Origin: Cupriavidus oxalaticus
GTDB lineage: Bacteria > Pseudomonadota > Gammaproteobacteria > Burkholderiales > Burkholderiaceae
Length of the DNA: 64,000 nt
Assembly: GCF_016894385.1 (NCBI RefSeq)
Contig: NZ_CP069811.1
Coordinates: 844,501 to 908,500, forward strand
Reading direction: 5' to 3'
The position numbers and the translations under genes are program-made. How positions within the stretch are numbered: the stretch's first letter is position 1; each line of letters begins with the position of its first letter. The notes below the pieces were generated by a model that did not search any database, was not told where the DNA came from, and worked only from the letters and a program-made list of their open reading frames with translations. Below are positions 24,087 through 32,531 of this stretch, in pieces.

Positions 24087-27000
24087 GTGAACGCACCGCT
24101 ACCCCACACCCTGCTCGACACCCTGGCCAGCGCCAGCCTGGACGACAAGTACACCCTGGACAAAGGCCGCGTCTACATGAGCGGCGTCCAGGCGCTGGTC
24201 CGGCTGCCGATGCTGCAGAAGGCGCGCGACCGCGCCGCCGGCCTGAACACGGCCGGCTTTATCTCCGGCTACCGCGGCTCGCCGCTGGGCGGCGTCGACC
24301 AGGCGCTGTGGAAGGCCAAGAAACACCTGGCGGACAACGACGTTGTGTTCCAGCCCGGCGTCAACGAAGACCTTGCCGCCACCGCGGTGTGGGGGTCGCA
24401 GCAGGTCAACCTGTTCCCCAACGCCTCGCGCGATGGCGTGTTCTCGATGTGGTATGGCAAGGGCCCGGGCGTGGACCGGTCCATCGACGTGCTCAAGCAC
24501 GCCAATTCGGCCGGCTCGTCGCGCCATGGCGGCGTGCTGCTGCTGGCCGGCGACGACCATGCCGCCAAGTCCTCCACCGTCGCGCACCAGTCCGAGCACG
24601 TGCTGCAGGCCGCCGGCATCCCGGTGCTGTATCCGGCCAACGTGCAGGAATATCTCGACTACGGCCTGCACGGCTGGGCCATGAGCCGCTATTCCGGCCT
24701 GTGGGTGTCGATGAAGTGCGTCACCGACGTGGTCGAGTCGACCGCCTCGGTCGAGATCGACCCCGACCGCGTGCAGGTGGTGCTGCCGCAAGACTTTGCC
24801 ATGCCGGCCGGCGGCCTCAATATCCGCTGGCCCGATACCCCGCTGGAACAGGAAGCGCGCCTGCTCGACCACAAGTGGTATGCGGCGCTGGCCTATGTCC
24901 GCGCCAACCGCCTGAACCGCGTGGTGCTCGATTCGCCCAACGCGCGCTTCGGCATCATGACCGCCGGCAAGGCTTACCTGGACGTGCGCCAGGCGCTGGC
25001 CGACCTCGGCCTCGACGACGAGACCTGCGCCCGCATCGGCATCCGCGTCTACAAGGTGGGCTGCGTGTGGCCGCTTGAAGCGCATGGCGCGCGTGAATTC
25101 GCCACCGGCCTGGAAGAGATCCTGGTGGTGGAAGAGAAGCGCCAGATCCTGGAATACGCGCTCAAGGAAGAGCTGTACAACTGGCGCGAGGACGTGCGGC
25201 CCAAGGTGTTCGGCAAGTTCGACCAGCGCGGCAACGACGGCGGCGAATGGTCGGTGCCGCGCGGCAACTGGCTGCTGCCGGCGCACTACGAGCTGTCGCC
25301 GGCGCTGATCGCCAAGGCCATCGCCCGGCGGCTGGAGCGCTTCGACCTGCCGGAAGCCGTGCGCGCCCGCATCGCCGCGCGCGTCGCCGTGATCGAGGCC
25401 AAGGAGCGCGAGGCCGCGCAGCCGCGCATCTCGGCCGAGCGCAAGCCCTGGTTCTGCTCGGGCTGCCCGCACAACACCTCCACGCGCGTGCCGGAAGGCT
25501 CGCGCGCGCTGGCCGGCATCGGCTGCCACTACATGACGTTGTGGATGGACCGCAATACCGACACCTTCAGCCAGATGGGCGGCGAAGGGGTGGCGTGGAC
25601 CGGCCAGATGCATTTCACCGGCGACAAGCACGTGTTCGCCAACCTGGGCGACGGCACGTACTTCCACTCGGGGCTGCTGGCGATCCGCGCCTCGATCGCG
25701 GCCAAGGCCAACATTACCTACAAGATCCTGTTCAACGACGCGGTGGCGATGACCGGCGGCCAGCCCATCGACGGCGTGCTGACGGTGCCGCAGATCGCCC
25801 ACCAGGTGCTGGCCGAGGGCGCGAAGAAGCTGGTCGTCGTCACCGACGAGCCGCAGAAGTACGGCGACGGCGGCATGCTGCCGTCCGGCGTGACGGTGTT
25901 CCATCGCGACCAGCTCGATGCCGTGCAGCTGGAGCTGCGCGACACCGAGGGCGTCACCATCCTGATCTACGACCAGACCTGCGCCACCGAGAAGCGCCGC
26001 CGCCGCAAGCGCGGCACGTATCCCGATCCGGCCAAACGCGCCTTTATCAACGACGCGGTGTGCGAAGGCTGCGGCGACTGCTCGGCCAAGTCCAACTGCC
26101 TGTCGGTGGAACCGCTGGAGACCGAGCTGGGCACCAAGCGCCGCATCAACCAGTCGTCGTGCAACAAGGATTTCTCCTGCGTCAACGGCTTCTGCCCCAG
26201 CTTTGTCACCGCCGAGGGCGCGCAGGTGCGCAAGCCGGCGGCGGCGGGCGGCAAGGGCGCCGGCGCCGATTTCGAGGCGCTGCCGATGCCTGCGCTGCCG
26301 GCACTGGAACGGCCGTACGGCGTGCTGGTGACGGGCGTGGGCGGCACCGGCGTGGTGACCATCGGCGGCCTGCTCGGCATGGCCGCGCACCTGGAACGCA
26401 AGGGCGTCACCGTGCTCGACATGGCGGGCCTGGCGCAGAAGGGCGGAGCGGTGATCAGCCACGTGCAGATCGCCCCGGCGCCGCACGACCTGCATGCCAC
26501 GCGTATCGCCACCGGCGACGCGCGGCTGGTGATCGGCGGCGACGCCATCGTCTCGGCCTCGGCCGAGGTGCTGTCCAAGACCCGGCACGGCGTGACCGCT
26601 GCGGTGGTCAACAGCGCCAACACCCCGACCGCCGAGTTCATCAAGAACCCGAAGTGGAGATTCCCCGGCGCCAGCGCCGAGCAGGACCTGCGCAACAGCG
26701 TGGGCGAGGCCAGCGCCTTTATCGATGCCAGCGCCTGGGCCGTCACGCTGCTGGCGGATGCCATCTACTCCAACCCGCTGCTGCTCGGCTTTGCCTGGCA
26801 GAAGGGCTGGATCCCGCTGCAGCATGCCAGCCTGCTGCGCGCGATCGAGCTCAATGGCGTGTCGGTCGACAAGAACCGGCAGGCGTTCGAATGGGGCCGG
26901 TATCTCGCGCACCACGGCGAGGCCGCGGTCAAGGCGCTGCTGCCGGATGCGCCGGCGCAGACGGCCCACGTGGTGGCGTTGCCGCAGACGCTCGACACGC

Positions 27001-27662
27001 TGATCCGCAAGCGCGAGGCGATGCTGACGGACTACCAGAACGCCGCGTACGCGCAGCGCTACCGTGAAGCCGTCGAGCGCATCCGCGCCGCCGAGCAGAA
27101 GCTGGGCGCCGACCGCAAGCTGCCGCTGACCGAAGCGGTGGCGCGCAACCTGGCCAAGCTGATGGCGTACAAGGACGAGTACGAGGTGGCGCGCCTGTAC
27201 GCCGATCCGGCGTTCCTCGACAAGCTGCGCGCGCAGTTCGAAGGCGAGCCCGGCCGCGACTACCAGCTCAATTTCTGGCTGGCCCCGCCCACGCTGGGGA
27301 ATGCGGGCAAGACTGACAGCAAGGGCCATCCGGTGAAGCGCCGCTTCGGCCCGCGCACCCTGACAGCCTTCCGCCTGCTGGCCCGCCTGAAGGGCCTGCG
27401 CGGCACCGCGTTCGATGTGTTCGGCAAGACCGCGGAGCGCCGCGCCGAGCGCGCGCTGGTGGCCGACTACCTGGCCATGGTCGACGAGTTCGCCGCCTCG
27501 CTGGGCGCCGACAAGCTCGACACCGCGCTGGCGCTGGCCGCATTGCCCGACGACATCCGCGGCTACGGCCATGTCAAGGAAGCCGGCATGCAGGCTGCGG
27601 CCGAGCGCCGCGAAGCCCTGCTGGCGCAGTATCGCGGGACGGCACGCCGAGCCGCGGCCTGA
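24087..27662 (+). CDS. Indolepyruvate ferredoxin oxidoreductase, fused alpha-gamma type
   Basis: A 1191-residue single-chain 2-oxoacid:ferredoxin oxidoreductase that decarboxylates aryl pyruvates from aromatic amino acids to aryl-acyl-CoA. The order is: N-terminal pyrimidine-binding domain (GFISGYRGSPLGGVD), TPP-binding domain near residues 460-620 (GIGCHYMTLWMD and GDGTYFHSG), a cysteine cluster near 657-670 (CEGCGDCSAKSNC), then the gamma domain from about residue 750 (GVGGTGVVTIGGLL). The start is GTG at 24087 with GGAGACATC. Divergent LysR upstream. Confidence 0.93.
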   Translation: MNAPLPHTLLDTLASASLDDKYTLDKGRVYMSGVQALVRLPMLQKARDRAAGLNTAGFISGYRGSPLGGVDQALWKAKKHLADNDVVFQPGVNEDLAATAVWGSQQVNLFPNASRDGVFSMWYGKGPGVDRSIDVLKHANSAGSSRHGGVLLLAGDDHAAKSSTVAHQSEHVLQAAGIPVLYPANVQEYLDYGLHGWAMSRYSGLWVSMKCVTDVVESTASVEIDPDRVQVVLPQDFAMPAGGLNIRWPDTPLEQEARLLDHKWYAALAYVRANRLNRVVLDSPNARFGIMTAGKAYLDVRQALADLGLDDETCARIGIRVYKVGCVWPLEAHGAREFATGLEEILVVEEKRQILEYALKEELYNWREDVRPKVFGKFDQRGNDGGEWSVPRGNWLLPAHYELSPALIAKAIARRLERFDLPEAVRARIAARVAVIEAKEREAAQPRISAERKPWFCSGCPHNTSTRVPEGSRALAGIGCHYMTLWMDRNTDTFSQMGGEGVAWTGQMHFTGDKHVFANLGDGTYFHSGLLAIRASIAAKANITYKILFNDAVAMTGGQPIDGVLTVPQIAHQVLAEGAKKLVVVTDEPQKYGDGGMLPSGVTVFHRDQLDAVQLELRDTEGVTILIYDQTCATEKRRRRKRGTYPDPAKRAFINDAVCEGCGDCSAKSNCLSVEPLETELGTKRRINQSSCNKDFSCVNGFCPSFVTAEGAQVRKPAAAGGKGAGADFEALPMPALPALERPYGVLVTGVGGTGVVTIGGLLGMAAHLERKGVTVLDMAGLAQKGGAVISHVQIAPAPHDLHATRIATGDARLVIGGDAIVSASAEVLSKTRHGVTAAVVNSANTPTAEFIKNPKWRFPGASAEQDLRNSVGEASAFIDASAWAVTLLADAIYSNPLLLGFAWQKGWIPLQHASLLRAIELNGVSVDKNRQAFEWGRYLAHHGEAAVKALLPDAPAQTAHVVALPQTLDTLIRKREAMLTDYQNAAYAQRYREAVERIRAAEQKLGADRKLPLTEAVARNLAKLMAYKDEYEVARLYADPAFLDKLRAQFEGEPGRDYQLNFWLAPPTLGNAGKTDSKGHPVKRRFGPRTLTAFRLLARLKGLRGTAFDVFGKTAERRAERALVADYLAMVDEFAASLGADKLDTALALAALPDDIRGYGHVKEAGMQAAAERREALLAQYRGTARRAAA

Positions 27663-27759
27663 GCCTGGCGGGCGTGCAACCCCGGGGAAGCCCGGCTGGC
27701 CGGACCTGGCATGGTCCGGCCACAATCGGCTATCCTCCCGGCTGCACCCGGAGACTCCC

Positions 27760-28101
27760 TTGACGCAAGACCCAGCCTTCCACCGCAAGACCGCCACCGA
27801 CGACGACCTGACGCTGCGCCGCGAGTCCATCCGCTGGATGGCCGAGTTGCCTGAAGCCGTCCGTCCGGTGGAGCTCGGGCGGGCCTTCCCGCGGATCGTC
27901 AACACCATCGCCGCCAGGTGGTTCGATGCGGTCGGGTGCCGGGATTACCTGAACGGCCTGCAGTTCGACGACCGCGGCGGCCGTCAGGGCTTTTCGTTCG
28001 CGATCGTGCAGGAGATCGCCGCGCTGCGCGAGCATTTCGATGCGGTGTATCCGCCGGGCCATGATGTCTGGCTGAAGGCCTTCGACGCCGGCCAGCGCTG
28101 A
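27760..28101 (+). CDS. Conserved hypothetical protein, 113 aa
   Basis: A TTG at 27760 is preceded by CCCGGAGACTCCC and opens a 113-residue frame. The product is soluble, charged at the start (RKTATDDDLTLRRES) and has a compact second half with ARWFDAVGCRDYLNGL and FSFAIVQEIAALREHF. I do not recognise a family. It follows the oxidoreductase by 97 bases and could be co-transcribed. Codon usage matches its neighbours, which supports it being a real gene. Confidence 0.65.
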   Translation: MTQDPAFHRKTATDDDLTLRRESIRWMAELPEAVRPVELGRAFPRIVNTIAARWFDAVGCRDYLNGLQFDDRGGRQGFSFAIVQEIAALREHFDAVYPPGHDVWLKAFDAGQR

Positions 28102-28219
28102 CCCGGCGCAAGCCGGGAAACCGCGGCGCCATAAATCAAAAACGTGCAGATCAGACCCGGGACCACCCGCGCTATAGTGGTGCGGCCATCCACGGCATGA
28201 CCGCTCAAGGAGTCCTCCC

Positions 28220-28693
28220 ATGGCCGTCTTCTCCGTTGCCGCCACCGTGCGCCGCACCGCGTGGCTTGCAGTCCCCGCGTCACTGCTTGTCCTGTCCGGC
28301 ATCGCCAATGCGCAGCTCGGCGACATGCTGAAATCGTCGCCCCTGGGCGGCGGCAGCACCGGCTCTACCCAGGGCGCTGCCGGTGCGCTAAGCGGCCTGG
28401 GGCTGTCGCCGTCATCGCTTACGTCCGGCACGGCCGGCAACGCCGCCGGCGTGATCGAGTTCTGCATGAAGAACAACTACCTGAACGCCGATGCCGCCAC
28501 ATCGGCGGTGAAGGACAAGCTGCTCGGCTCGGTGTCCGGCGGGACCCAGGACAGCGGCTACACCGATGGCTCGCGTGGCATCCTGTCCACCAGCGGCGGC
28601 AACAAGCTCGACCTGAGCGGCAGCAGCCTGAAGGCTGAAGTCACCAGGCAGGTCTGCGACAAGATCCTGGCACAGGGCAAGTCCATGCTCTGA
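28220..28693 (+). CDS. Secreted DUF2501 protein (YjjA-like)
   Basis: A 157-residue exported protein. The signal peptide ends near SGIANA (about residue 31), followed by a Gly/Ser-rich region and a conserved C-terminal half containing GVIEFCMKNNYLNADAA and the pair Cys.../VCDKILAQGKSML, so a disulfide is likely. DUF2501 proteins are periplasmic and of unknown role. The start has AAGGAGTCCTCCC before it. Confidence 0.85.
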   Translation: MAVFSVAATVRRTAWLAVPASLLVLSGIANAQLGDMLKSSPLGGGSTGSTQGAAGALSGLGLSPSSLTSGTAGNAAGVIEFCMKNNYLNADAATSAVKDKLLGSVSGGTQDSGYTDGSRGILSTSGGNKLDLSGSSLKAEVTRQVCDKILAQGKSML

Positions 28694-28788
28694 CCAGCCA
28701 CGCCACGCGCCCGCACCTTCGTTTCCCGACACTGTCATCGCGGCGTGATAGCGTCGCGCGAGGCAAATTCCATATGAAGGGAGCAGGC

Positions 28789-29826
28789 ATGCAAGCGGGC
28801 ATTGTCGAGGCGGGCTATGGATCGGACCCGGTCGGCCTGGTCAGCGGTTTCCTGTTCGCGCCCGGCGGGGCCGTGCGCGAGATCGATTCGCGGGGCGCGG
28901 CGGCGTGGCTGCAGCAGGCGCAGCCGGAGGCCGCGCATGAGCGACCCTTCCGCCCCTTCCTCTGGCTGCATTTCAACCTGTCGCACAGCGCCTGCGAACG
29001 CTGGATGAAAGCGCACCTGGGGTTGCCGCACGAGTTCTTCGAAGCGCTGCGCCAGGGCTCGCGCTCGACCCGGATCGAGCGGCAGGACGCCGCCTTGCTG
29101 GCCGTGGTCAACGACGTGATCTATAACTTCGGCGTCACGTCGACGGACATTTCGACCATGTGGGCCCACGCCGACCACCGCCTGCTGGTCACGGCCCGGG
29201 CGCGGCCGCTGCGCTCGGTGGACCGGCTGCGCGAGGCGGTGCGGCACGACGAGGCGTTCCGCTCGCCGCTGGACCTGATGGTGCACCTGCTGCGCGACCA
29301 GGCCGACGTGCTGGTGCAGATCGTGCGTGAGACCGGCGTGACCGTCGACCAGATCGAGGACCAGTTGCTGTCGCAGCGCCTGCACGGCAACCGGGCCGAC
29401 CTGGGCGCGATGCGGCGCGGGCTGGTGCGGCTGCAACGGCTGCTGGCGCCCGAGCCGGGGGCGCTGTTCCGGCTGCTGAACCGGCCGCCGGCGTGGCTGC
29501 AGGAATCCGACCTGCAGGAGCTGCGCGAATCGACCGAAGAGTTCTCGCTGGTGCTCAACGACCTGGCCGCGCTGGTCGAACGCATCAAGCTGCTGCAGGA
29601 AGAGATCGCCGCCAAGCTCAACGAGCAGACCAACCGCACGCTGTTCACGCTGACGCTGGTGACCGTGCTGGCGCTGCCGATCAATATCGTCGCCGGCTTC
29701 TTCGGCATGAACGTGGGCGGCATCCCGCTGGCCGGGCACCCGCACGGTTTCTGGGTACTGGTGGCGCTGGTGGCCAGCTTCACCGTGCTGGCGGGGCGCT
29801 GGGCGTTCCGCAAGCAGGCGGGGTAG
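28789..29826 (+). CDS. zntB: CorA-family zinc transporter, ZntB type
   Basis: A 345-residue homopentameric channel protein. A long cytosolic domain is followed by two C-terminal helices; the first ends in GFFGMN, the selectivity motif of CorA/ZntB, and the loop continues VGGIPLAGHPHGFW. It mediates zinc flux across the inner membrane. I prefer the ATG at 28789, which has AGGGAG six bases upstream, over the ATG at 28774, which has no ribosome site. Confidence 0.88.
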   Translation: MQAGIVEAGYGSDPVGLVSGFLFAPGGAVREIDSRGAAAWLQQAQPEAAHERPFRPFLWLHFNLSHSACERWMKAHLGLPHEFFEALRQGSRSTRIERQDAALLAVVNDVIYNFGVTSTDISTMWAHADHRLLVTARARPLRSVDRLREAVRHDEAFRSPLDLMVHLLRDQADVLVQIVRETGVTVDQIEDQLLSQRLHGNRADLGAMRRGLVRLQRLLAPEPGALFRLLNRPPAWLQESDLQELRESTEEFSLVLNDLAALVERIKLLQEEIAAKLNEQTNRTLFTLTLVTVLALPINIVAGFFGMNVGGIPLAGHPHGFWVLVALVASFTVLAGRWAFRKQAG

Positions 29827-29848
29827 CAAGCGCGATCCGCTGCTCGTG

Positions 29849-31045
29849 CTACCCGGAGCGTGCCTGCCGGCGCAAAGTGTGAGCGCTGGCGGCGAGATAG
29901 GCCAGGTTTGCCGCGACAAAGAGCGCCAGCAGCAGCGCCCCTGCGCTCCACGCCAGCGCCGGCACCCACGGCATCAGGCCGGCCAGCAGCGCGCCCTTGG
30001 CGGCGCCGGACGCTACCATCGCAATGCGCAGGAAAGCGGCGATGGCAAGCACGGCAAACACCAGCCCGGTGCACCTGCCTTCACGGCCCACGTGCCCGGC
30101 ATCGAGCGCGGCATTGGCCGCCGCGCCGAACATGATGCCCCACATGCCGCCGGCCAGGCATTGCGCGGCCAGTACCGCCTGCAGCGAGGCGGCCGCAGTG
30201 AAGCCGGACAACGCCAGTGTGCCCAGCACCGACGCGGCGAGCAGCAGCACGCAGGCGGGAAAGCGCCGCAGCCATGGCGTCTCGGGCAGCAGCACGCACA
30301 GGGCGAAGCCGATCCAGAACGCCGGCATCACCCGCACCAGCTCGGTGCTGGCAACGAAGCGCAGGTAGGCCGGTCCCGAATTGATCGCGGTGTGGACCTG
30401 GAAGCCCAGTGCGAGCAGCCAGACCGCCACGAACAGCAGCCACAGGCGGCGCGGGCCGGCGCCGGCAACCGGCTCCGTCCCGCCACGCTGTGGTGCCGGC
30501 GGCAATTCCACCCAGCGCAGCGCGACCACGGCCAGCACCAGTGCCGCGCTGGCCGCGGCAAAGGGGATCAGCGGCGAAGCCTCGCGCAGCCGCGCCGTCA
30601 GCACCGGGGCCACCGCGCCGGCCAGGCCGATGCCGAGCAGCGACGCCAATACCAGGAACGACGAAGCCGACCCCTGCAGCCGCCGCGCGATGATCACCAT
30701 GGGCGGCGCGCGCAAGGCCGAAGAGGTGGCCGCCCATAACGCGGTGAGGGCAAGCAGCAGCACCGGCGAGGAAGCCGACGGCAGCAGCACGAACGCCAGC
30801 GCGGAAATGACCGACAGCGCCAGGATCCAGCCGCCGAGCCGGCGCATGCCGTTGGCGACACGGTCGGCGGCGATGCCCAGCGCCAGGTCCATGGCGACGA
30901 AAATCACCTGGTCCATCACCAGGATCCACGCCACCTGCGCGCGGGGGATGCCTGCCTGCGTGGCCAGCTGCGGCAGGAACGCCACGTAGAGGGTCCACGT
31001 GACCGCCAGCAGGAACTGCACGGAGCAAAAGATCAATGCGCGCAT
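29849..31045 (-). CDS. MFS transporter split from its native ribosome site by a MITE
   Basis: A 398-residue permease with about 12 helices, loop 2-3 LGIAADRVANGMRRLGG, and no known substrate. The coding frame is intact. The start codon (31043-31045) lies in a 12-bp sequence duplicated by the MITE at 31052-31175. The native Shine-Dalgarno (AAGGTGGCCCGC) is now on the far side of the element, where it serves a duplicated ATG that reads only Met-Arg-Met-Arg-stop. The gene proper has no ribosome site directly upstream, so expression is probably reduced or depends on the element. Confidence 0.85.
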   Translation of the reverse strand: MRALIFCSVQFLLAVTWTLYVAFLPQLATQAGIPRAQVAWILVMDQVIFVAMDLALGIAADRVANGMRRLGGWILALSVISALAFVLLPSASSPVLLLALTALWAATSSALRAPPMVIIARRLQGSASSFLVLASLLGIGLAGAVAPVLTARLREASPLIPFAAASAALVLAVVALRWVELPPAPQRGGTEPVAGAGPRRLWLLFVAVWLLALGFQVHTAINSGPAYLRFVASTELVRVMPAFWIGFALCVLLPETPWLRRFPACVLLLAASVLGTLALSGFTAAASLQAVLAAQCLAGGMWGIMFGAAANAALDAGHVGREGRCTGLVFAVLAIAAFLRIAMVASGAAKGALLAGLMPWVPALAWSAGALLLALFVAANLAYLAASAHTLRRQARSG

Positions 31046-31051
31046 GCGGGC

Positions 31052-31175
31052 TAATGCCGTTCAGATAAGGTATCGAGCACTATTGTCATTCCCGCGGAGG
31101 CGGGAATCCAGCGTCTTTTGAAGTCACTGGGTTCCCGCCTCCGCGGGAACGACGGTGGTTAACTGAACAGCATTA
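31052..31175. mobile_element. MITE-like element, 124 bp (copy 1)
   Basis: Terminal inverted repeats of 17 bp, TAATGCCGTTCAGATAA and TTAACTGAACAGCATTA, match at 15 positions. The interior has two hairpins of dRS3/REP style, ATTCCCGC...GCGGGAAT and GTTCCCGC...GCGGGAAC. The flanks carry the same 12-mer, GCGCATGCGGGC, at 31040-31051 and at 31182-31193; six extra bases (GCGCAT) on the right look like a later slippage duplication. There is no coding capacity, so it is non-autonomous. Confidence 0.8.
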
Positions 31176-31259
31176 GCGCATGCGCATGCGGGCCACCTTG
31201 CCCGGTGTTTTTCCCTGGAAGGATAGGGCAGGGATGGCAGGGCGGTGGCCGGCGCGCCT

Positions 31260-31733
31260 TCAGCCGCCGGGCCTGACCGACCGGATCAGGTTGTTGCGCA
31301 ACGTCGCGACCGCTTTCTGCAGGCGGGCGAACTCGTCCGGCGCCAGGCCGGTGGCATCGGCCAGGCTGCCTTCGAGGCGCTTTTCGCGCAGGCGCCGGCC
31401 GCTGCGGGTCAGGCTGACCCGCACCTGGCGCTCGTCCTCGGGATCGCGCTGCCGCTCGACGTAGCCCATGGCTTCCAGCTTCTTCAGGATCGGCGTCAGC
31501 GTGTTCGATTCAAGGAAGAGCTTTTCGCCCAGGCTGCCCACGGTCTGGTTGTCCTCCTCCCACAACGCCACGATGGTGATGTATTGCGTGTAGGTCAGGC
31601 CCAGCTGTTCGAGGATGGGCTTGTACGCCTTGCCGAACGCCAGGTTGGCGGAATAGACGGCGAAGCACAGGAAATCGGACAGCTTGGGGTCCGCGGCGGC
31701 GGCCTTGTCGGCGGCCTTGTCGGTGGCTTTCAT
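31260..31733 (-). CDS. ohrR: MarR-family organic peroxide sensor OhrR
   Basis: A 157-residue repressor. The reactive cysteine is Cys23 in DFLCFAVYSANLAFGKAYKP, the OhrR signature, followed by a winged HTH with VGSLGEKLFLESNTLTPILKKLE and the wing PEDERQVRVSLT. Oxidation of the Cys by organic peroxides releases DNA. An Ala/Lys-rich N-terminal tail (about 15 residues) is longer than usual. It lies before ohr on the opposite side of a 138-bp gap that contains an ATGCGATTGCAT near-palindrome (31781-31792). Confidence 0.92.
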   Translation of the reverse strand: MKATDKAADKAAAADPKLSDFLCFAVYSANLAFGKAYKPILEQLGLTYTQYITIVALWEEDNQTVGSLGEKLFLESNTLTPILKKLEAMGYVERQRDPEDERQVRVSLTRSGRRLREKRLEGSLADATGLAPDEFARLQKAVATLRNNLIRSVRPGG

Positions 31734-31780
31734 GGGCTGGCTCCCGTGTCTGGATGGCGATGTGCGAAATTATAGGTCGT

Positions 31781-31792
31781 ATGCGATTGCAT
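31781..31792. promoter_or_regulatory. Candidate OhrR box upstream of ohrR
   Basis: ATGCGATTGCAT, with arms ATGC/GCAT, lies 48 bases before the ohrR start. It shares the ATGCGAT core with the boxes upstream of ohr, which suggests autoregulation. Confidence 0.45.
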
Positions 31793-31871
31793 CGGTGGTG
31801 CGATAAACGTTTGCGACCCATGGCCCGCGGTCCGCGCCGTGGTCGGCACGGACCGGGCCGGCGCGCCTGCG

Positions 31872-32327
31872 TCAGCCGGTGATGACGTTCAGCACCACGT
31901 CGATGTTGCCGCGCGTGGCCTTGGAGTACGGGCAGATTTCATCGGCGGCATGCGCCACCGCCGTCGCCACGTCGTGCGGCACGCCGGGCATGCGCACGTT
32001 CAGGCGGGCCTGCAGCAGGTACTCGCGGCCGGTCTGGCCCAGGTCCACCTCGATCTCGACGGCAAGGCCGGATGGCAGCGTCAGCTTGTGCGTCTTGGCC
32101 GCAAGGCCCACCGCGCTGATGTAGCACGCCGACCACGCAGCCGCGAACAGCCGCTCGGCGGTGGGGTGCGCATCGCTGCCGTCGAAGACGTGCGTGGGGT
32201 TGGCTTCGCTGCCGGGCGACGACAGCCGCATGTCGACGGTGCCGTCATGTCCGCGGGGCGTGTTGCCGGCGGCGCTGAGGGTGGTGTAGGTCTTGCCGGT
32301 GGCCAGGACTTTGTCGATCTTGCTCAT
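31872..32327 (-). CDS. ohr: Organic hydroperoxide reductase Ohr
   Basis: A 151-residue OsmC-fold thiol peroxidase that reduces organic hydroperoxides. The peroxidatic and resolving cysteines are Cys68 (AAWSACYISA) and Cys132 (DEICPYSKATRG). The ATG at 32327 gives the standard MSKIDKVLATGKTYTT start. The promoter region upstream carries repeated ATCGCAT motifs. Together with the neighbouring ohrR it forms the classic peroxide-response pair. Confidence 0.95.
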   Translation of the reverse strand: MSKIDKVLATGKTYTTLSAAGNTPRGHDGTVDMRLSSPGSEANPTHVFDGSDAHPTAERLFAAAWSACYISAVGLAAKTHKLTLPSGLAVEIEVDLGQTGREYLLQARLNVRMPGVPHDVATAVAHAADEICPYSKATRGNIDVVLNVITG

Positions 32328-32362
32328 GGTGGGGTTCCTTTGGGTCAGGGTGTCGGTTTTAT

Positions 32363-32389
32363 ATCGCATTAGATTAAATCGCATACGAT
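32363..32389. promoter_or_regulatory. Candidate OhrR operator A before ohr
   Basis: Two direct copies of ATCGCAT (32363-32369 and 32378-32384) lie in an AT-rich stretch, and the second forms a near-palindrome ATCGCATACGAT (32378-32389). It lies 36-62 bases upstream of the ohr start, where a repressor would cover the promoter. Confidence 0.55.
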
Positions 32390-32442
32390 ATATATCGGTA
32401 AAAAATAAGCAGCGCTTCCGCTGATCTGTCGCAATAGATTAG

Positions 32443-32454
32443 ATCGCATGCGAT
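32443..32454. promoter_or_regulatory. Candidate OhrR operator B, perfect palindrome
   Basis: ATCGCATGCGAT is a perfect 12-bp palindrome with the same core and the same preceding TTAG as operator A, further upstream of ohr. Confidence 0.5.
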
Positions 32455-32531
32455 GGAAATCATGATGGGATACGAAACGACTGAAGTCAAGGAGAATTTC
32501 CACGCCACCGTGCAGCTGTGCGGGGCGCGCC

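Noticed and set aside
24099..27908. Very long antisense open frame (over 1200 codons) opposite the indolepyruvate oxidoreductase
   Set aside because: It is a by-product of third-position GC in the real gene: composition is Arg/His/Gln-rich and no domain is visible.
31052..31175. Intrinsic terminator for the MFS or ohrR gene
   Set aside because: The hairpins sit inside a unit with inverted ends and target duplications, and there is no T-run; the copy at 40852 confirms it is mobile.
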